From Pacificispira sp033344895 (GTDB lineage: Bacteria > Pseudomonadota > Alphaproteobacteria > UBA8366 > Aestuariispiraceae), in NCBI GenBank assembly GCA_965229685.1, contig OZ245920.1, forward strand, positions 2,170,001 to 2,234,000: a stretch of 64,000 bases of DNA. Reading direction: 5' to 3'. The notes under the pieces are model-generated. The model ran no database searches. It was not told where the DNA came from and saw nothing but the letters and a program-made list of their open reading frames with translations. The position numbers and the translations under genes are program-made. Below, one piece after another: positions 17,292 through 26,510 of this stretch; positions within the stretch are counted from its first letter, which is position 1; each line of letters opens with the position of its first letter.

Positions 17292-17708
17292 TCAGGCGAA
17301 TGCGGACAGTTTTTCGCGTACTTCTTCCGGGATCGCCATCGGCGTCGGGCCGGTCATGTCCATGCAGACCCCGACCGTGTCATAGATCGCGCGGACCCGG
17401 TCATCTTCTGCCCCCAGCATGGTGACCCTGTAGCCGACGGATTTTCCGCCGATCCGGCTGACGGTGATTTCGAAGCGCAGGGCCGTGCCGCGTTTCACGG
17501 GCTCCACGACGTCAAGTGTCGCGGTGGCAGAATAGGTCGACCGGTTGATGCTGCGCCGGGCTTCGGCCCCGATCCCGACCTCGTCGAGGAAATAGTCCGA
17601 CGCCCGGTCGCAGGTGCGGTAGTAGAAAAAGGACAGGGCCATGCCGTGCTCGTCGAACTGCCCTGGTTCGTCCGCGATGAAATCGCCGTCTATCTGCAAT
17701 GCCGCCAT
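17292..17708 (-). CDS. Acyl-CoA thioesterase-like hotdog protein
   Basis: The 138-residue protein resembles 4-hydroxybenzoyl-CoA thioesterase-type hotdog enzymes: FDEHGMALSFFYYRTCDRASDYFL matches the N-terminal helix and first strand, where the catalytic Asp/Glu usually sits, and RSTYSATATLDVVEPVKRGTALRFE the central strand set. Such enzymes hydrolyse acyl-CoA esters. It begins right at the end of the ABC ATPase gene: ATG 17708 follows the ATPase stop by 2 nt, and a TTG at 17714 would overlap it. It thus appears to be the last gene of the oligopeptide-type ABC operon, so the substrate may be linked to what that transporter brings in; this is inference. Confidence 0.75.
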   Translation of the reverse strand: MAALQIDGDFIADEPGQFDEHGMALSFFYYRTCDRASDYFLDEVGIGAEARRSINRSTYSATATLDVVEPVKRGTALRFEITVSRIGGKSVGYRVTMLGAEDDRVRAIYDTVGVCMDMTGPTPMAIPEEVREKLSAFA

Positions 17709-17710
17709 GG

Positions 17711-19384
17711 TCAATTGTCCGCTGCCTTGAGGACCCTGCCCTGTTTCGCCATCTCCGCCCGTTCGGCCAGCAGCCGGTCGAGCCAGTCCGGGTCCATTTC
17801 GGGCACGGAGGAAAGCAGCAGGTCGGTATAGTCGTGATGCGGCGGGGTAAACATTTCCTCTTTCGGCCCCAGTTCGACCACCCGGCCGTTCTGCATCACC
17901 ACCACTTCGTCGGAAATCGCCCGCACGGTGGCGAGGTCATGGGTGATGAACATGTAGGACAGGTCGAACTCGTCCTGCATGCGCTGCAGCAGTTTCAGGA
18001 TCTCCTCCGCCACCAGCTGGTCGAGTGCGGACGTCACCTCGTCACAGATGATCAGTTCCGGTTCCGCCGCCAGGGCGCGGGCTATGCAGATGCGTTGCTT
18101 CTGTCCGCCTGACAGTTCCGTCGTGAGGCGGTTGATGTACTGATCGGGCTCCAGTTCCACGAGACGCAGCAACTCACGCACCCGTTCTTCCAGCTTCCGG
18201 CCCGTCAGGCCGAGATAGAAGAAGGCCGGGCGCCCGATCACATCACGAATCCGCGACTTCGGGTTCAGCGCCGTGTCCGGCATCTGGTAAATCATCTGCA
18301 GCCGGCGCAGCTGATCGGTATCGCGCTGGCGATAATCGAGCGGCAGGGGACGCCCCTTGTAGAGAACCTCCCCGGCCTTGGGTGGCAGCAGGCCCGTTAT
18401 GACCCGGGCGGTGGTGCTCTTGCCGCTGCCGGACTCGCCGACAACCGCAACCGTCCGCTTCTTGTAGATGTCGAAACTGACATCATACAGAACCGGCACC
18501 GTCCCGTAGGAGGCGTCGACCCCGCGGACCTGCATCAGCGGCCCTTCATTTTCCGGCCGGTCGCGTTGATCGCGCTTGTAGGTTCGGACCGCCAGGAGGT
18601 CGGATGTGTACTTTTCCTCCGGCTTGGCCAGCATCCGTCGGGTATCCCCCTCCTCGACCGTGTTGCCGTAGCGCAGAACCTTGATGGTATCGGCCATCTG
18701 CGCGACGACGGCGAGGTCGTGGGTGATGTAGATCGCTGCCGTATTGAATTGGTCGACGATATCCCGGATCGCGGCCAGAACCTCGATCTGGGTCGTCACG
18801 TCCAGGGCGGTCGTCGGTTCGTCGAAAATGATCAGGTCCGGACGACAGGACATCGCCATTGCCGTCATGGCCCGCTGCAACTGACCGCCGGACACCTGGT
18901 GCGGATAGCGTTCGCCGATCGTGTCCGGGTTGGGCAGACGAAGGCGCCGGAACAGGTCCTTCGCGTCCTTCTCCGCCTGCTCGCGCGACATGACACCGTG
19001 TTGAACCGGGCTTTCGCAATACTGGTCAATCAACCGATGGGCCGGGTTGAAGGATGCCGCGGCCGACTGCGCGACATAGGAAATGCGATGCCCCCTCAGC
19101 CTGCGCAGGGTCTCGTCCGGTGCGCTGCGCAATTCGGTGCCGTCGAACCAGATCTCGCCGTCGCTGATCCGGCAGCCGTCACGGGCGTACCCCATGGCGG
19201 CCAGCCCGATTGTGGACTTTCCGGCCCCGGATTCGCCGATCAGGCCCAGCACCTCGCCCCGACGCAGCGTCACGTCGACACCATGGACGATCTCCAGCCA
19301 TTCCTCATCGGCACGGCCTTCGATTTTCAGCCCTTTCATCTCCAGAAGAATGTCGCCCTTCTGGCCGCGTTTGGTATCGCTCAT
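17711..19384 (-). CDS. Oligopeptide/dipeptide-type ABC transporter, fused ATP-binding protein (DppD-DppF type)
   Basis: The 557-residue protein contains two ABC modules, as in fused DppD-DppF or YejF proteins. The first has GESGAGKSTIG and VSGGQLQRAMTAMAM, the second GESGSGKSTTAR and LSGGQKQRICIARA, each followed by an Asp-Glu Walker B (IIFDEPTTALDV, ICDEVTSALD). The DEVTSALD in the second module is the Dpp/Opp-type variant. The ATPases energise import through the two permeases upstream. ATG 19384 overlaps the permease stop by 4 nt. Since no binding-protein gene is next to this operon, the ligand is unknown. Both Walker motifs look intact, so both sites should hydrolyse ATP. Confidence 0.9.
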   Translation of the reverse strand: MSDTKRGQKGDILLEMKGLKIEGRADEEWLEIVHGVDVTLRRGEVLGLIGESGAGKSTIGLAAMGYARDGCRISDGEIWFDGTELRSAPDETLRRLRGHRISYVAQSAAASFNPAHRLIDQYCESPVQHGVMSREQAEKDAKDLFRRLRLPNPDTIGERYPHQVSGGQLQRAMTAMAMSCRPDLIIFDEPTTALDVTTQIEVLAAIRDIVDQFNTAAIYITHDLAVVAQMADTIKVLRYGNTVEEGDTRRMLAKPEEKYTSDLLAVRTYKRDQRDRPENEGPLMQVRGVDASYGTVPVLYDVSFDIYKKRTVAVVGESGSGKSTTARVITGLLPPKAGEVLYKGRPLPLDYRQRDTDQLRRLQMIYQMPDTALNPKSRIRDVIGRPAFFYLGLTGRKLEERVRELLRLVELEPDQYINRLTTELSGGQKQRICIARALAAEPELIICDEVTSALDQLVAEEILKLLQRMQDEFDLSYMFITHDLATVRAISDEVVVMQNGRVVELGPKEEMFTPPHHDYTDLLLSSVPEMDPDWLDRLLAERAEMAKQGRVLKAADN

Positions 19385-20595
19385 TCTTTCAAACCGCTCA
19401 TTTTGTGCAGGAACCAGTCGACCACGAAGTTCACGGCGACGGTCAGCAAGGCAATTGCGAAGGCCGGCAGCAGCGGAGTCACACCCATGGCCGGCGCATA
19501 GAGGAAGAAGTTGATCAGGTTCGCGCTCTCCCGAACCATCGCGCCCCAATCCGCCGTCGGCGGCTGCAGGCCGATGCCCAGGAAGCTGAGGGCACTGATG
19601 AACAGAAAGACGAAGCAGAAGCGCAGTCCGAACTCAGCCGCTAGCGGCGCAGTGGCATTGGGCAGCACTTCCTTGTAGATGATGTACCACATCCGCTCAC
19701 CGCGCAGCTTTGCCGCCTCGACATAGTCCATGACGACGATGCTCATCGCGACGGATCGGGACAGTCGGAAAACACGGGTCGAATCAAGCAGCGCAATGAC
19801 GATGATCATCTTCACCGCGCCGGACCCGACCACGGTGAAGATCACCAACGCGAAGATCAGTTGCGGGATGGCCATCAACACATCGACAAGCCGGCTGAGC
19901 CCCTGATCGATCCAGCCCTGCATCGAGGCGGCAAGCAGCCCGAGCAGCGACCCGATCAGGAAGGTCAGCGCCGTGGTGACGAAGGCGATCCCAACCGTGT
20001 TGCGGGCACCGTAAAGCATCCGTGACAGGATATCCCTGCCGAGTTGATCCGTGCCCAGATAGGCAATGCCGCCATCCTTCAACTCACTGCCCCAGGGCAT
20101 GTTGGACGCGCCCATCGGTGCCGACTGGGAATAGGGCGCAATGATCGGCGCCAGACAAGATGCCAGCACGTACAAAAAGATGATCGTGAGACCGAACCAA
20201 GCTGTCGGCGGCGCCTTCCTGACCTCTTTCCAGCCGGCCAAGACGGCCAGCAGGAATATCAGGGCACCCGCCATCCCGGCGAAGGAAGACCAGGGATTGG
20301 CTGAAAACTGCGGCCAGTAGATGAGGCCCGCAAGTACGTAAATCCCGACCCCGGCAGCCAGGATGCCGTCACGACCGGCCTCCGATAGCAGCCGCGGCCA
20401 GCATCGGTAGAACGCGGCGCAAAAGCCCGCAGCCACGATGAACCCGCTGGCGGCACTGACGAGATCGCCATCAAGATTGACCGCAAACCCGGCGACCAGA
20501 AAGGTGAAGGCAACGGCGCAGGCGACCTGAATGGTAAGGGTCGGCGCACGCACGAGCGCTTCCGGGCCGGTGGCGGTGCTGTCGACACTGCTCAT
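19381..20595 (-). CDS. Oligopeptide/dipeptide-type ABC transporter permease, DppC-like, with extra N-terminal membrane part
   Basis: The 404-residue membrane protein has the DppC/OppC core from about residue 135 (WFGLTIIFLYVLASCLAPIIAPY) with the GTDQLGRDILSRMLYGAR motif and the EAA loop EAAKLRGERMWYIIYKEVLPN. DppC proteins are near 300 residues; here about 125 extra residues hold roughly four hydrophobic helices (for example 22-42, 44-62, 81-95, 105-122) before the usual first helix. It is translationally coupled to the ATPase by a 4-nt overlap and lies 17 nt downstream of the DppB-like permease. The extension may be a lipid-facing or partner-binding module and its role is unknown. Confidence 0.88.
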   Translation of the reverse strand: MSSVDSTATGPEALVRAPTLTIQVACAVAFTFLVAGFAVNLDGDLVSAASGFIVAAGFCAAFYRCWPRLLSEAGRDGILAAGVGIYVLAGLIYWPQFSANPWSSFAGMAGALIFLLAVLAGWKEVRKAPPTAWFGLTIIFLYVLASCLAPIIAPYSQSAPMGASNMPWGSELKDGGIAYLGTDQLGRDILSRMLYGARNTVGIAFVTTALTFLIGSLLGLLAASMQGWIDQGLSRLVDVLMAIPQLIFALVIFTVVGSGAVKMIIVIALLDSTRVFRLSRSVAMSIVVMDYVEAAKLRGERMWYIIYKEVLPNATAPLAAEFGLRFCFVFLFISALSFLGIGLQPPTADWGAMVRESANLINFFLYAPAMGVTPLLPAFAIALLTVAVNFVVDWFLHKMSGLKE

Positions 20596-20612
20596 GGTTG
20601 TTCCCCTCCCCC

Positions 20613-21599
20613 TCAGCGCGGATGCATCAGACGCGGATTCGTCACGATGGACAGAATATCCGCAGTCAGATTCAACAGGATGTATGTCGCGGCGAAGATC
20701 ATCGCGCTGGCCTGAACGACCGGCACGTCACGGAACTTCACATGGTCCACGAAGATCTTGCCCAGGCCCGGATAGTTAAAGACGACTTCCACCACCACGA
20801 CGCCGACAATGAGGTAGGCAAGGTTGATCGCGATGACGTTGATGATCGGGGCCAGCGCGTTGGGCAATGCGTGACTGACGATGATGCGGGAGTTCTTGAT
20901 CCCCTTCAGTCGCGCCATTTCGATGTACGGGCTGGCCAGCAGGTTGATGATCGCCGCCCGCGTCATCCGCATCATATGCGCCACGACCACGAGGGTCAGG
21001 GTCAACGCCGGCAGGAAGACCAGATACAGTCGCTCACCAAAGCTCGTATCCTCGTTTACCGAGGCCATGGCCGGGAACCACGGGCCGTCAGGGCCGATCG
21101 GGTTGGGCCCGACCGTCATCACCGACAGCAGCAGCACCAGGATGTAGGCGACGAAGAACTCCGGGAAGGAGATCGACGTTAACGTGAAGACATTCACGAA
21201 CCGGTCATAGAGGCTGTAGCGATAGAGCGCCGCCAGGACACCGAGAAACAGCGCCAGAGGTACCGCGATCGCGGCCGTAAACCCGGCCAGGAACAGGGTA
21301 TTGGACAGCCGAACGGAAATCAGTTCCGCGATGTCGCGCTTGTTGGCGAGCGACTGCCCCATATCCAATGTCGCAAAGCCGCTGAGCCAGTCGACATAGC
21401 GAATCACGAAAGGCTGATCGAAGCCGTTCTCCCTGCGGCACGCATTGACGGTTTCCTCCGTCGCCGACTGCCCCAGAATGGTTTCGCAGAAATCGCCCGG
21501 CAGCAATTCCAGCATGCCCGCGATCACCAATGACACGACGAATAGCGTCAAAACCCCAAGGCCGAGCCTCTGGGCGATTGTCGCCAAGATCTTAGACAT
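20613..21599 (-). CDS. Oligopeptide/dipeptide-type ABC transporter permease, DppB-like
   Basis: The 328-residue protein has the DppB pattern: N-terminal helix LATIAQRLGLGVLTLFVVSLVIAGMLELLPGD, the first large periplasmic loop, then five helices with the EAA motif (EMARLKGIKNSRIIVSHALPNA). It should form the heterodimeric pore with the DppC-like partner. It is the first gene of the transporter operon. The 277-nt divergent gap to the FAD oxidoreductase contains a GGGGCC-GTTC-GGCCCC hairpin (21639-21654) in its 5' leader, but no binding-protein gene. An expected solute-binding protein is absent on both sides. Confidence 0.9.
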   Translation of the reverse strand: MSKILATIAQRLGLGVLTLFVVSLVIAGMLELLPGDFCETILGQSATEETVNACRRENGFDQPFVIRYVDWLSGFATLDMGQSLANKRDIAELISVRLSNTLFLAGFTAAIAVPLALFLGVLAALYRYSLYDRFVNVFTLTSISFPEFFVAYILVLLLSVMTVGPNPIGPDGPWFPAMASVNEDTSFGERLYLVFLPALTLTLVVVAHMMRMTRAAIINLLASPYIEMARLKGIKNSRIIVSHALPNALAPIINVIAINLAYLIVGVVVVEVVFNYPGLGKIFVDHVKFRDVPVVQASAMIFAATYILLNLTADILSIVTNPRLMHPR

Positions 21600-21876
21600 A
21601 CATCCCCCTGCGGCTACCCCGCATCGTTCTCCCTTGTCGGGGCCGTTCGGCCCCCGCCACCCTGTCGGGACGGGTCGATGCCCGGTCCCATTTCTTTCTC
21701 AAGCGGTTAGCGCCGCCTTTGTCAGCTAAACCTAACATCGGCCATCGGATACTGTCGCCAAAATTATTCTTACCTGACGATGATTCCGATCAACGCTTCG
21801 ACCGCTTGCCGCCGGCTCACGGAACAGGCTAGCCTTGCCCGCGCGACACGCACACGTCAGTCGGAGTTCCCCAATA

Positions 21877-22980
21877 ATGCCGGAAAATGCGCCCCGCTCC
21901 GAGGTAGCCCAGACCTGCCTGATCGTCGGTGCCGGTATCATCGGTGCCTCCATCGCCTTTCGCCTGGCCCGGTCGGGGTGCCAGGTGACCCTGATCGACG
22001 CGGTCGGTCCGCACGCAGGCGCCTCCGGGCGTTCCTGGGCCTGGATCAACGCCATTGCCGCCGACACACCCAGCTACGTCGCACTGCGGCGTGCAGGCAT
22101 CGACGCCTATCATCGGCTGGAACAGGATCTGTCCGGCCGATTGGAGATCGACTGGAGTGGTTCGATCGTCTGGGATTCGGGGCTCTTCGATCCCGACGCG
22201 GACTATGCCGGCCGTCAGGATCTTCGCCGGGTGGACTCGACGGAAATTCGGACGCTGGAACCAATGCTGGCAGCGCCGCCTGCCGCGGCCCTGTATTCCC
22301 CCGATGATGGCCTGATTGACGGCGCGCATGCGACGGGTGCGATTCTGGCCGCAGCCGCAGAGGCCGGCGCGCGGACGGTCTATGGTCTGCCTGCCGACGG
22401 CGTCATCGTGGAAAAGAGTCGCGCGGGCGGCGTGACCTGCGGCGATGCCGTGTTACGCGCGGACACAACGATCCTCTGCGCCGGAACCGGCACGGCCGAC
22501 CTGCTCGCATCGCTGGGGCGTGACCTGCCGATGCGGAACCGGCCGGGTTTGCTGGTCACGACCCGTCCCGTTTCAGCAAAGCTCTCCAGGGCCATCTGGA
22601 CAGAGACCACGCATGTAAAGCAGTTGCGGGACGGTCGACTTCTGATCGGGGAAAGCGCCCATCGGGACGGTGCACTGCACGACCCGGAGAAACTGGCGGC
22701 GGCCATGCTGCAGGATGCCGGCGCGTTGCTGCCGGGATGCGCACCGCTTCAGCTCGAACGATACACCGTCGCGACACGGCCGATCCCGGCTGACGGTTAT
22801 CCGGTGATTGGCCCGGTTGACGGGCTTGCAGGGCTCTATGTCGCGACAATGCATTCCGGTATGACCCTCGCCGCAATCGTCGGCGAGCTGGTTTCTGAAG
22901 AGGTGATCCGCGGCGAATCCCCGGACATGCTGGCCGCGTTTCGTCCGGGGCGCTTTCCCGGCATGATCAGGAAGGACTGA
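21877..22980 (+). CDS. FAD-dependent amine/amino-acid oxidoreductase (DadA/DAO fold)
   Basis: The 367-residue protein has the dinucleotide-binding motif CLIVGAGIIGASIAFRLA at its N terminus, with the DAO signature up to GASGRSWAWINA and the C-terminal FAD-contact AGLYVATMHSGMTLA. Members oxidise D-amino acids, sarcosine, glycine-betaine derivatives or amino-alcohols, passing electrons to oxygen or quinones. ATG 21877 is favoured by a GGAG about 11 nt upstream. The amidase gene starts 3 nt after its stop, so the two likely act on a shared amide- or amine-type substrate. It is divergent from the ABC transporter and may be co-regulated with it; that link is inference. Confidence 0.85.
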   Translation: MPENAPRSEVAQTCLIVGAGIIGASIAFRLARSGCQVTLIDAVGPHAGASGRSWAWINAIAADTPSYVALRRAGIDAYHRLEQDLSGRLEIDWSGSIVWDSGLFDPDADYAGRQDLRRVDSTEIRTLEPMLAAPPAAALYSPDDGLIDGAHATGAILAAAAEAGARTVYGLPADGVIVEKSRAGGVTCGDAVLRADTTILCAGTGTADLLASLGRDLPMRNRPGLLVTTRPVSAKLSRAIWTETTHVKQLRDGRLLIGESAHRDGALHDPEKLAAAMLQDAGALLPGCAPLQLERYTVATRPIPADGYPVIGPVDGLAGLYVATMHSGMTLAAIVGELVSEEVIRGESPDMLAAFRPGRFPGMIRKD

Positions 22981-22983
22981 GCC

Positions 22984-24390
22984 GTGAGCATACCGATGGA
23001 ACTCTGGAAATTGAGCGCGGCCGAAACCGCCTTGGGCATTCGCAACCGACGCTTCACGGCGCGTGCGGCCACCGAATCCGTCCTGGCCCGTCTGTCGGCG
23101 GTCAATCCGGCGTTGAATGCTGTTGTCGCCGAGATGCCGGAAGAAGCGCTGGAAGCCGCCGACGCTGTCGACGCCAAGATCGCGAAGGGGATGGATCCCG
23201 GCATTCTGTGCGGTGTCCCGGTGACCGTGAAGGTGAATGTCGATCAGCAGGGGCATGCCACCACAAACGGCCTGCGGATCCAGAAAGACCTGATCGCAAA
23301 GACGGATAGTCCGGTCGTTGCAAACCTGCGCAAGGCCGGTGCCATTATCATCGGACGCACGAATACGCCCGCCTTCTCCACACGCTGGTTCACGCGAAAC
23401 GATCTGCATGGCGGAACCAGGAACCCGCGCGACGCGGGATTGACGCCCGGCGGATCCTCCGGCGGCGCGGCCTCCGCCGTCGCGGCGGGGATAGGCGCCA
23501 TAGGGCACGGCACGGATATCGCGGGATCCATCCGCTATCCCGCCTATGCCTGCGGCGTTCACGGCCTGCGCCCCACCTTCGGGCGCATTCCGGCGGTCAA
23601 CTTCACGGCGCCGGACCGCCATATCGGCGCACAGATCATGGCGGTTTCCGGGCCCATCGCCCGGACGGTGGACGATCTGCGCCTCGGCTTCGAAGCGATG
23701 AGCCAGCCGGACCTTCGGGATTCCTGGTATGTGCCGGATCCGGGCGAAAAGCCGCGTCTGCAAAAGAAGGCTGTCCTGACTGTCGCCCCGGAAGGCCTCG
23801 CGGTCGATCCGTCGGTACAGGACGCCCTACGGGACGCCGCGGGCCGACTGAGCGACGCCGGTTGGCAGGTAGAGGAACGCCCCTGCCCGCCGCTGCGCGA
23901 AATGATGGCCATTCAGCTGATCCTGTGGCTCGCGGATTTCCGACGATCCGCCCTGGATGCCATGGCGCGCGAAGGCAACGAGGATGCACTGTTCATTTTC
24001 GATCAGTTGGTACGCCACGCCGGCTGCGAGGGGTTCGAGCCCCTGATGGACGCATTGCAGGCGCGGTATCGCCTAGTGCGGGAATGGCAGATGTTCCTGG
24101 CCGATACGCCGCTGGTTCTGCTGCCGGTGTCTGCCGAGCCGCCCTTTCCGGATCAGCTCGACGTGCAGTCCCCCGATGCATTCGATCGTGTGGCCGAGGC
24201 CCAACTGGTGCAGATCGCCCTGCCGCTGGCCGGCATACCGGCGATGACGGTCAGCACCCGAATGGCTGGCACAGCCCCCATTGGTGTTCAGATCGCCGCA
24301 CCGCGCTACCGCGAGGATATTCTGTTCGAGGCAGGACGTATCCTGGAAGCGGGCGGTACCCCGCCAAGCCCGATCGACCCGGCGGGGTAA
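22984..24390 (+). CDS. Amidase (amidase signature family)
   Basis: The 468-residue protein carries the amidase signature: GGSSGGAASAVAAGIGAIGHGTD around 157-178. The catalytic triad is Lys83 (VTVKVNVD), the cis-Ser at 158 or 159, and nucleophile Ser182 in AGSIRYPA. Such enzymes hydrolyse amides to acids and ammonia. GTG 22984 is the most 5' start with 3 nt from the upstream stop; ATG 22996 would also work. It is convergent with dctM with only 9 nt between the stops and no terminator. Pairing with an FAD oxidoreductase suggests catabolism of an N-acylated or amide-bearing compound imported by one of the flanking transporters. Confidence 0.88.
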   Translation: MSIPMELWKLSAAETALGIRNRRFTARAATESVLARLSAVNPALNAVVAEMPEEALEAADAVDAKIAKGMDPGILCGVPVTVKVNVDQQGHATTNGLRIQKDLIAKTDSPVVANLRKAGAIIIGRTNTPAFSTRWFTRNDLHGGTRNPRDAGLTPGGSSGGAASAVAAGIGAIGHGTDIAGSIRYPAYACGVHGLRPTFGRIPAVNFTAPDRHIGAQIMAVSGPIARTVDDLRLGFEAMSQPDLRDSWYVPDPGEKPRLQKKAVLTVAPEGLAVDPSVQDALRDAAGRLSDAGWQVEERPCPPLREMMAIQLILWLADFRRSALDAMAREGNEDALFIFDQLVRHAGCEGFEPLMDALQARYRLVREWQMFLADTPLVLLPVSAEPPFPDQLDVQSPDAFDRVAEAQLVQIALPLAGIPAMTVSTRMAGTAPIGVQIAAPRYREDILFEAGRILEAGGTPPSPIDPAG

Positions 24391-24399
24391 CTCCCGTGA

Positions 24400-25767
24400 C
24401 TATTGTGTGATGATCTCCGGCCCCAGGAAGGTCGTCGGCAGATAGGTCGACACCCACGGGACATAGGTGATGATGATCAGGAAGATGAAGAGGATGCCCA
24501 GGAAGGGCAGCGCCGCCCTCACGACATCCATCATCGGCATCTGCGCTACACCGGAGGTCACGAACAGATTGAGCCCGACCGGTGGCGTGATCATGCCGAT
24601 TTCCATGTTCACCACCATGATGATCCCCAGATGGATCGGATCGATTCCCAGCTGGATTGCAATCGGGAAGACCAGCGGCGCGACGATGACAATCAGGCCC
24701 GACGGCTCCATGAATTGACCACCGATCAACAGGATCACATTGACGATGATCAGGAACATGACCGGTCCGAAGCCGGCATCCAGCATCATTGCCGCGATGG
24801 ACTGCGGAATCTGCTCTTCGGTCAGCACGTGTTTCAGGATCAGCGCATTGGCGATGATGAACAGCAGCATCACCGTCAGCTTGCCGGCTTCCAGCAACGT
24901 CTTCTGGGTATCCTCATGCCAGAAGCTGCGTACGGTTCCGGTCACGATCGCCACGGGATTGCTGGGGAAGCCATCCTTGAACGGGCCCATGTCACGATAG
25001 ATGAAGTTCGCGACCAGGAAGGCGTAGACGGCGGAGACGGCGGCCGCCTCCGTCGGTGTGAACACGCCGCCGTAGATTCCGCCCAGGATCACAACGATCA
25101 GGAACAGCCCCCAGGACGCATCCTTGCCGGCGACAAGGATCTCCCGAATGCCGGCGAAGGGCTGGGCCGGCAGATTCTTGATCCGCGCAAAAATGTAAAT
25201 CCCGACCATCAGCATCAGTCCGGCCAGCAGTCCGGGCAGGACACCGGCCAGGAACATGCGTCCGACCGACACATCCACCGCTGCGGCATAGACGACCATG
25301 ACGATGGAGGGCGGAATCAGGATGCCGAGCGTGCCGGCGTTGCAGATCACGCCCGCCGCGAATTCCTTGGTATATCCGACCTGCCGCATGGCCGCGATGA
25401 TGATCGTCCCGATTGCGACAACCGTCGCCGGGGACGATCCGCTCAAGGCCGCGAACAACATGCAGGCGAAGACCCCGGCAATCGCCAGGCCGCCCCGGAA
25501 ATGCCCGACGCAGGCGATCGCAAAACGAATGATCCGCTTGGCCACGCCACCGGTCGACATGAAGGACGATGCCAGGATGAAAAACGGGATCGCCAGCAGC
25601 GTGTAGTGTCCTTCGAAGGCGGAGAAAAGGGTCTGCGCGATTGACGCCAGAGACGCATCCGAATAGACGACCAGGAACAGAATACTGGATAGACCCAGCG
25701 ACACGGCAATCGGAACCCCGATCAGCAGCAGGCCGATCACCAGAAGAAAAAGCAGTAGAGCTTCCAT
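24400..25767 (-). CDS. dctM: TRAP transporter large permease
   Basis: The 455-residue protein is an integral membrane component of a tripartite ATP-independent periplasmic transporter, with the DctM pattern: LLIGVPIAVSLGLSSILFLV, ALSGSSPATVVAIG, GTLGILIPPSIVMVVYA, FTPTEAAAVSAVYAF, and TPPVGLNLFVTSG. It transports substrate with a sodium gradient, with DctQ as partner. The motifs carry the two sodium sites known in SiaM (SGSSPATVV and TPPVGLNLF). It starts 5 nt after dctQ on the same strand and is convergent with the amidase. The gene is intact. Confidence 0.92.
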   Translation of the reverse strand: MEALLLFLLVIGLLLIGVPIAVSLGLSSILFLVVYSDASLASIAQTLFSAFEGHYTLLAIPFFILASSFMSTGGVAKRIIRFAIACVGHFRGGLAIAGVFACMLFAALSGSSPATVVAIGTIIIAAMRQVGYTKEFAAGVICNAGTLGILIPPSIVMVVYAAAVDVSVGRMFLAGVLPGLLAGLMLMVGIYIFARIKNLPAQPFAGIREILVAGKDASWGLFLIVVILGGIYGGVFTPTEAAAVSAVYAFLVANFIYRDMGPFKDGFPSNPVAIVTGTVRSFWHEDTQKTLLEAGKLTVMLLFIIANALILKHVLTEEQIPQSIAAMMLDAGFGPVMFLIIVNVILLIGGQFMEPSGLIVIVAPLVFPIAIQLGIDPIHLGIIMVVNMEIGMITPPVGLNLFVTSGVAQMPMMDVVRAALPFLGILFIFLIIITYVPWVSTYLPTTFLGPEIITQ

Positions 25768-25772
25768 AGCGG

Positions 25773-26390
25773 TCAGTTCCTCTCGGAATCGCGCATGGAC
25801 CGACCGGCTTCTTCAACCGCGTCCTCGGCTTCATGACTGACGATGATGAGGTCCTGGCGTCCGGTGTAGACGCGCCATCCGGCCTGCAGGAAACGCAGCG
25901 CCAGCAAAGCCATGCTGAGCGGCAGGACAAAGTAAGGGATGAACCGGGGCATCTTCTCGTATTCTTCGCCCTCATTCAGCCAATCTGCAAAAAACTGCAG
26001 GAAAACCGGCATCGGAACGTCGTTCACCTCAAGGAAGGCTGCCGACGAGGCGAAGCGCCACCAATAGTTCCAGGCACCGATCAGAAGCAGGATGGAAAAG
26101 GCCAGGCAGGCCGCGACCGACAGCAATGTCAGCGTCTTTCGCAAGGGTGCGGGCGCCATGACGACGAAGGCATCGACGCCGATATGGGCGTTGATCTTGA
26201 CGCAATACGACGCGCCCAGAAGCACCAGCCACGCGAACAGAAAGACGACGGCTTCCAGTCCCCACAGCAGGCCGCTGCCGAAACCGTAGCGCAATACCAC
26301 GTTCGCAAATGTGATCAGCGTCATCGCGCCAAGAAGAAGGGCGATCAGGATCTCTTCGAGCCTGGTCACCGAATTGCCGAGAGCTTGCAT
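25773..26390 (-). CDS. dctQ: TRAP transporter small permease
   Basis: The 205-residue protein has four hydrophobic helices of DctQ type (EILIALLLGAMTLITFANVVLRYGFGSGLLWGLEAVVFLF, the ASYCVKINAHIGVD loop, then two more) and pairs with DctM as the membrane part. The segment GAWNYWWRFASSAAFLEVNDVPMPVFLQFFADWLNEGEEY is a long periplasmic insert, longer than in short DctQ forms. The segment starting MQALGNSVTR at 26390 gives the family start. The gap of 198 nt to dctP contains a stem-loop, and dctM follows after 5 nt. Confidence 0.88.
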   Translation of the reverse strand: MQALGNSVTRLEEILIALLLGAMTLITFANVVLRYGFGSGLLWGLEAVVFLFAWLVLLGASYCVKINAHIGVDAFVVMAPAPLRKTLTLLSVAACLAFSILLLIGAWNYWWRFASSAAFLEVNDVPMPVFLQFFADWLNEGEEYEKMPRFIPYFVLPLSMALLALRFLQAGWRVYTGRQDLIIVSHEAEDAVEEAGRSMRDSERN

Positions 26391-26510
26391 TGTCCTCCCC
26401 CAAATCCCGGGCCCGTTTCCCGTGGTTTCGGTCGTTCGGGCCGGCGCCGCCTGTCTTCCCCAGGATTCTTATGTCGGGCGGGCCGCCGAAACAGTATTGG
26501 GAACGTCCCA

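Noticed and set aside
21600..21876. Missing binding-protein gene hidden in the ABC/FAD-oxidoreductase divergent gap
   Set aside because: The gap is only 277 nt and shows stops in all frames of useful length; it holds a hairpin and promoters only.
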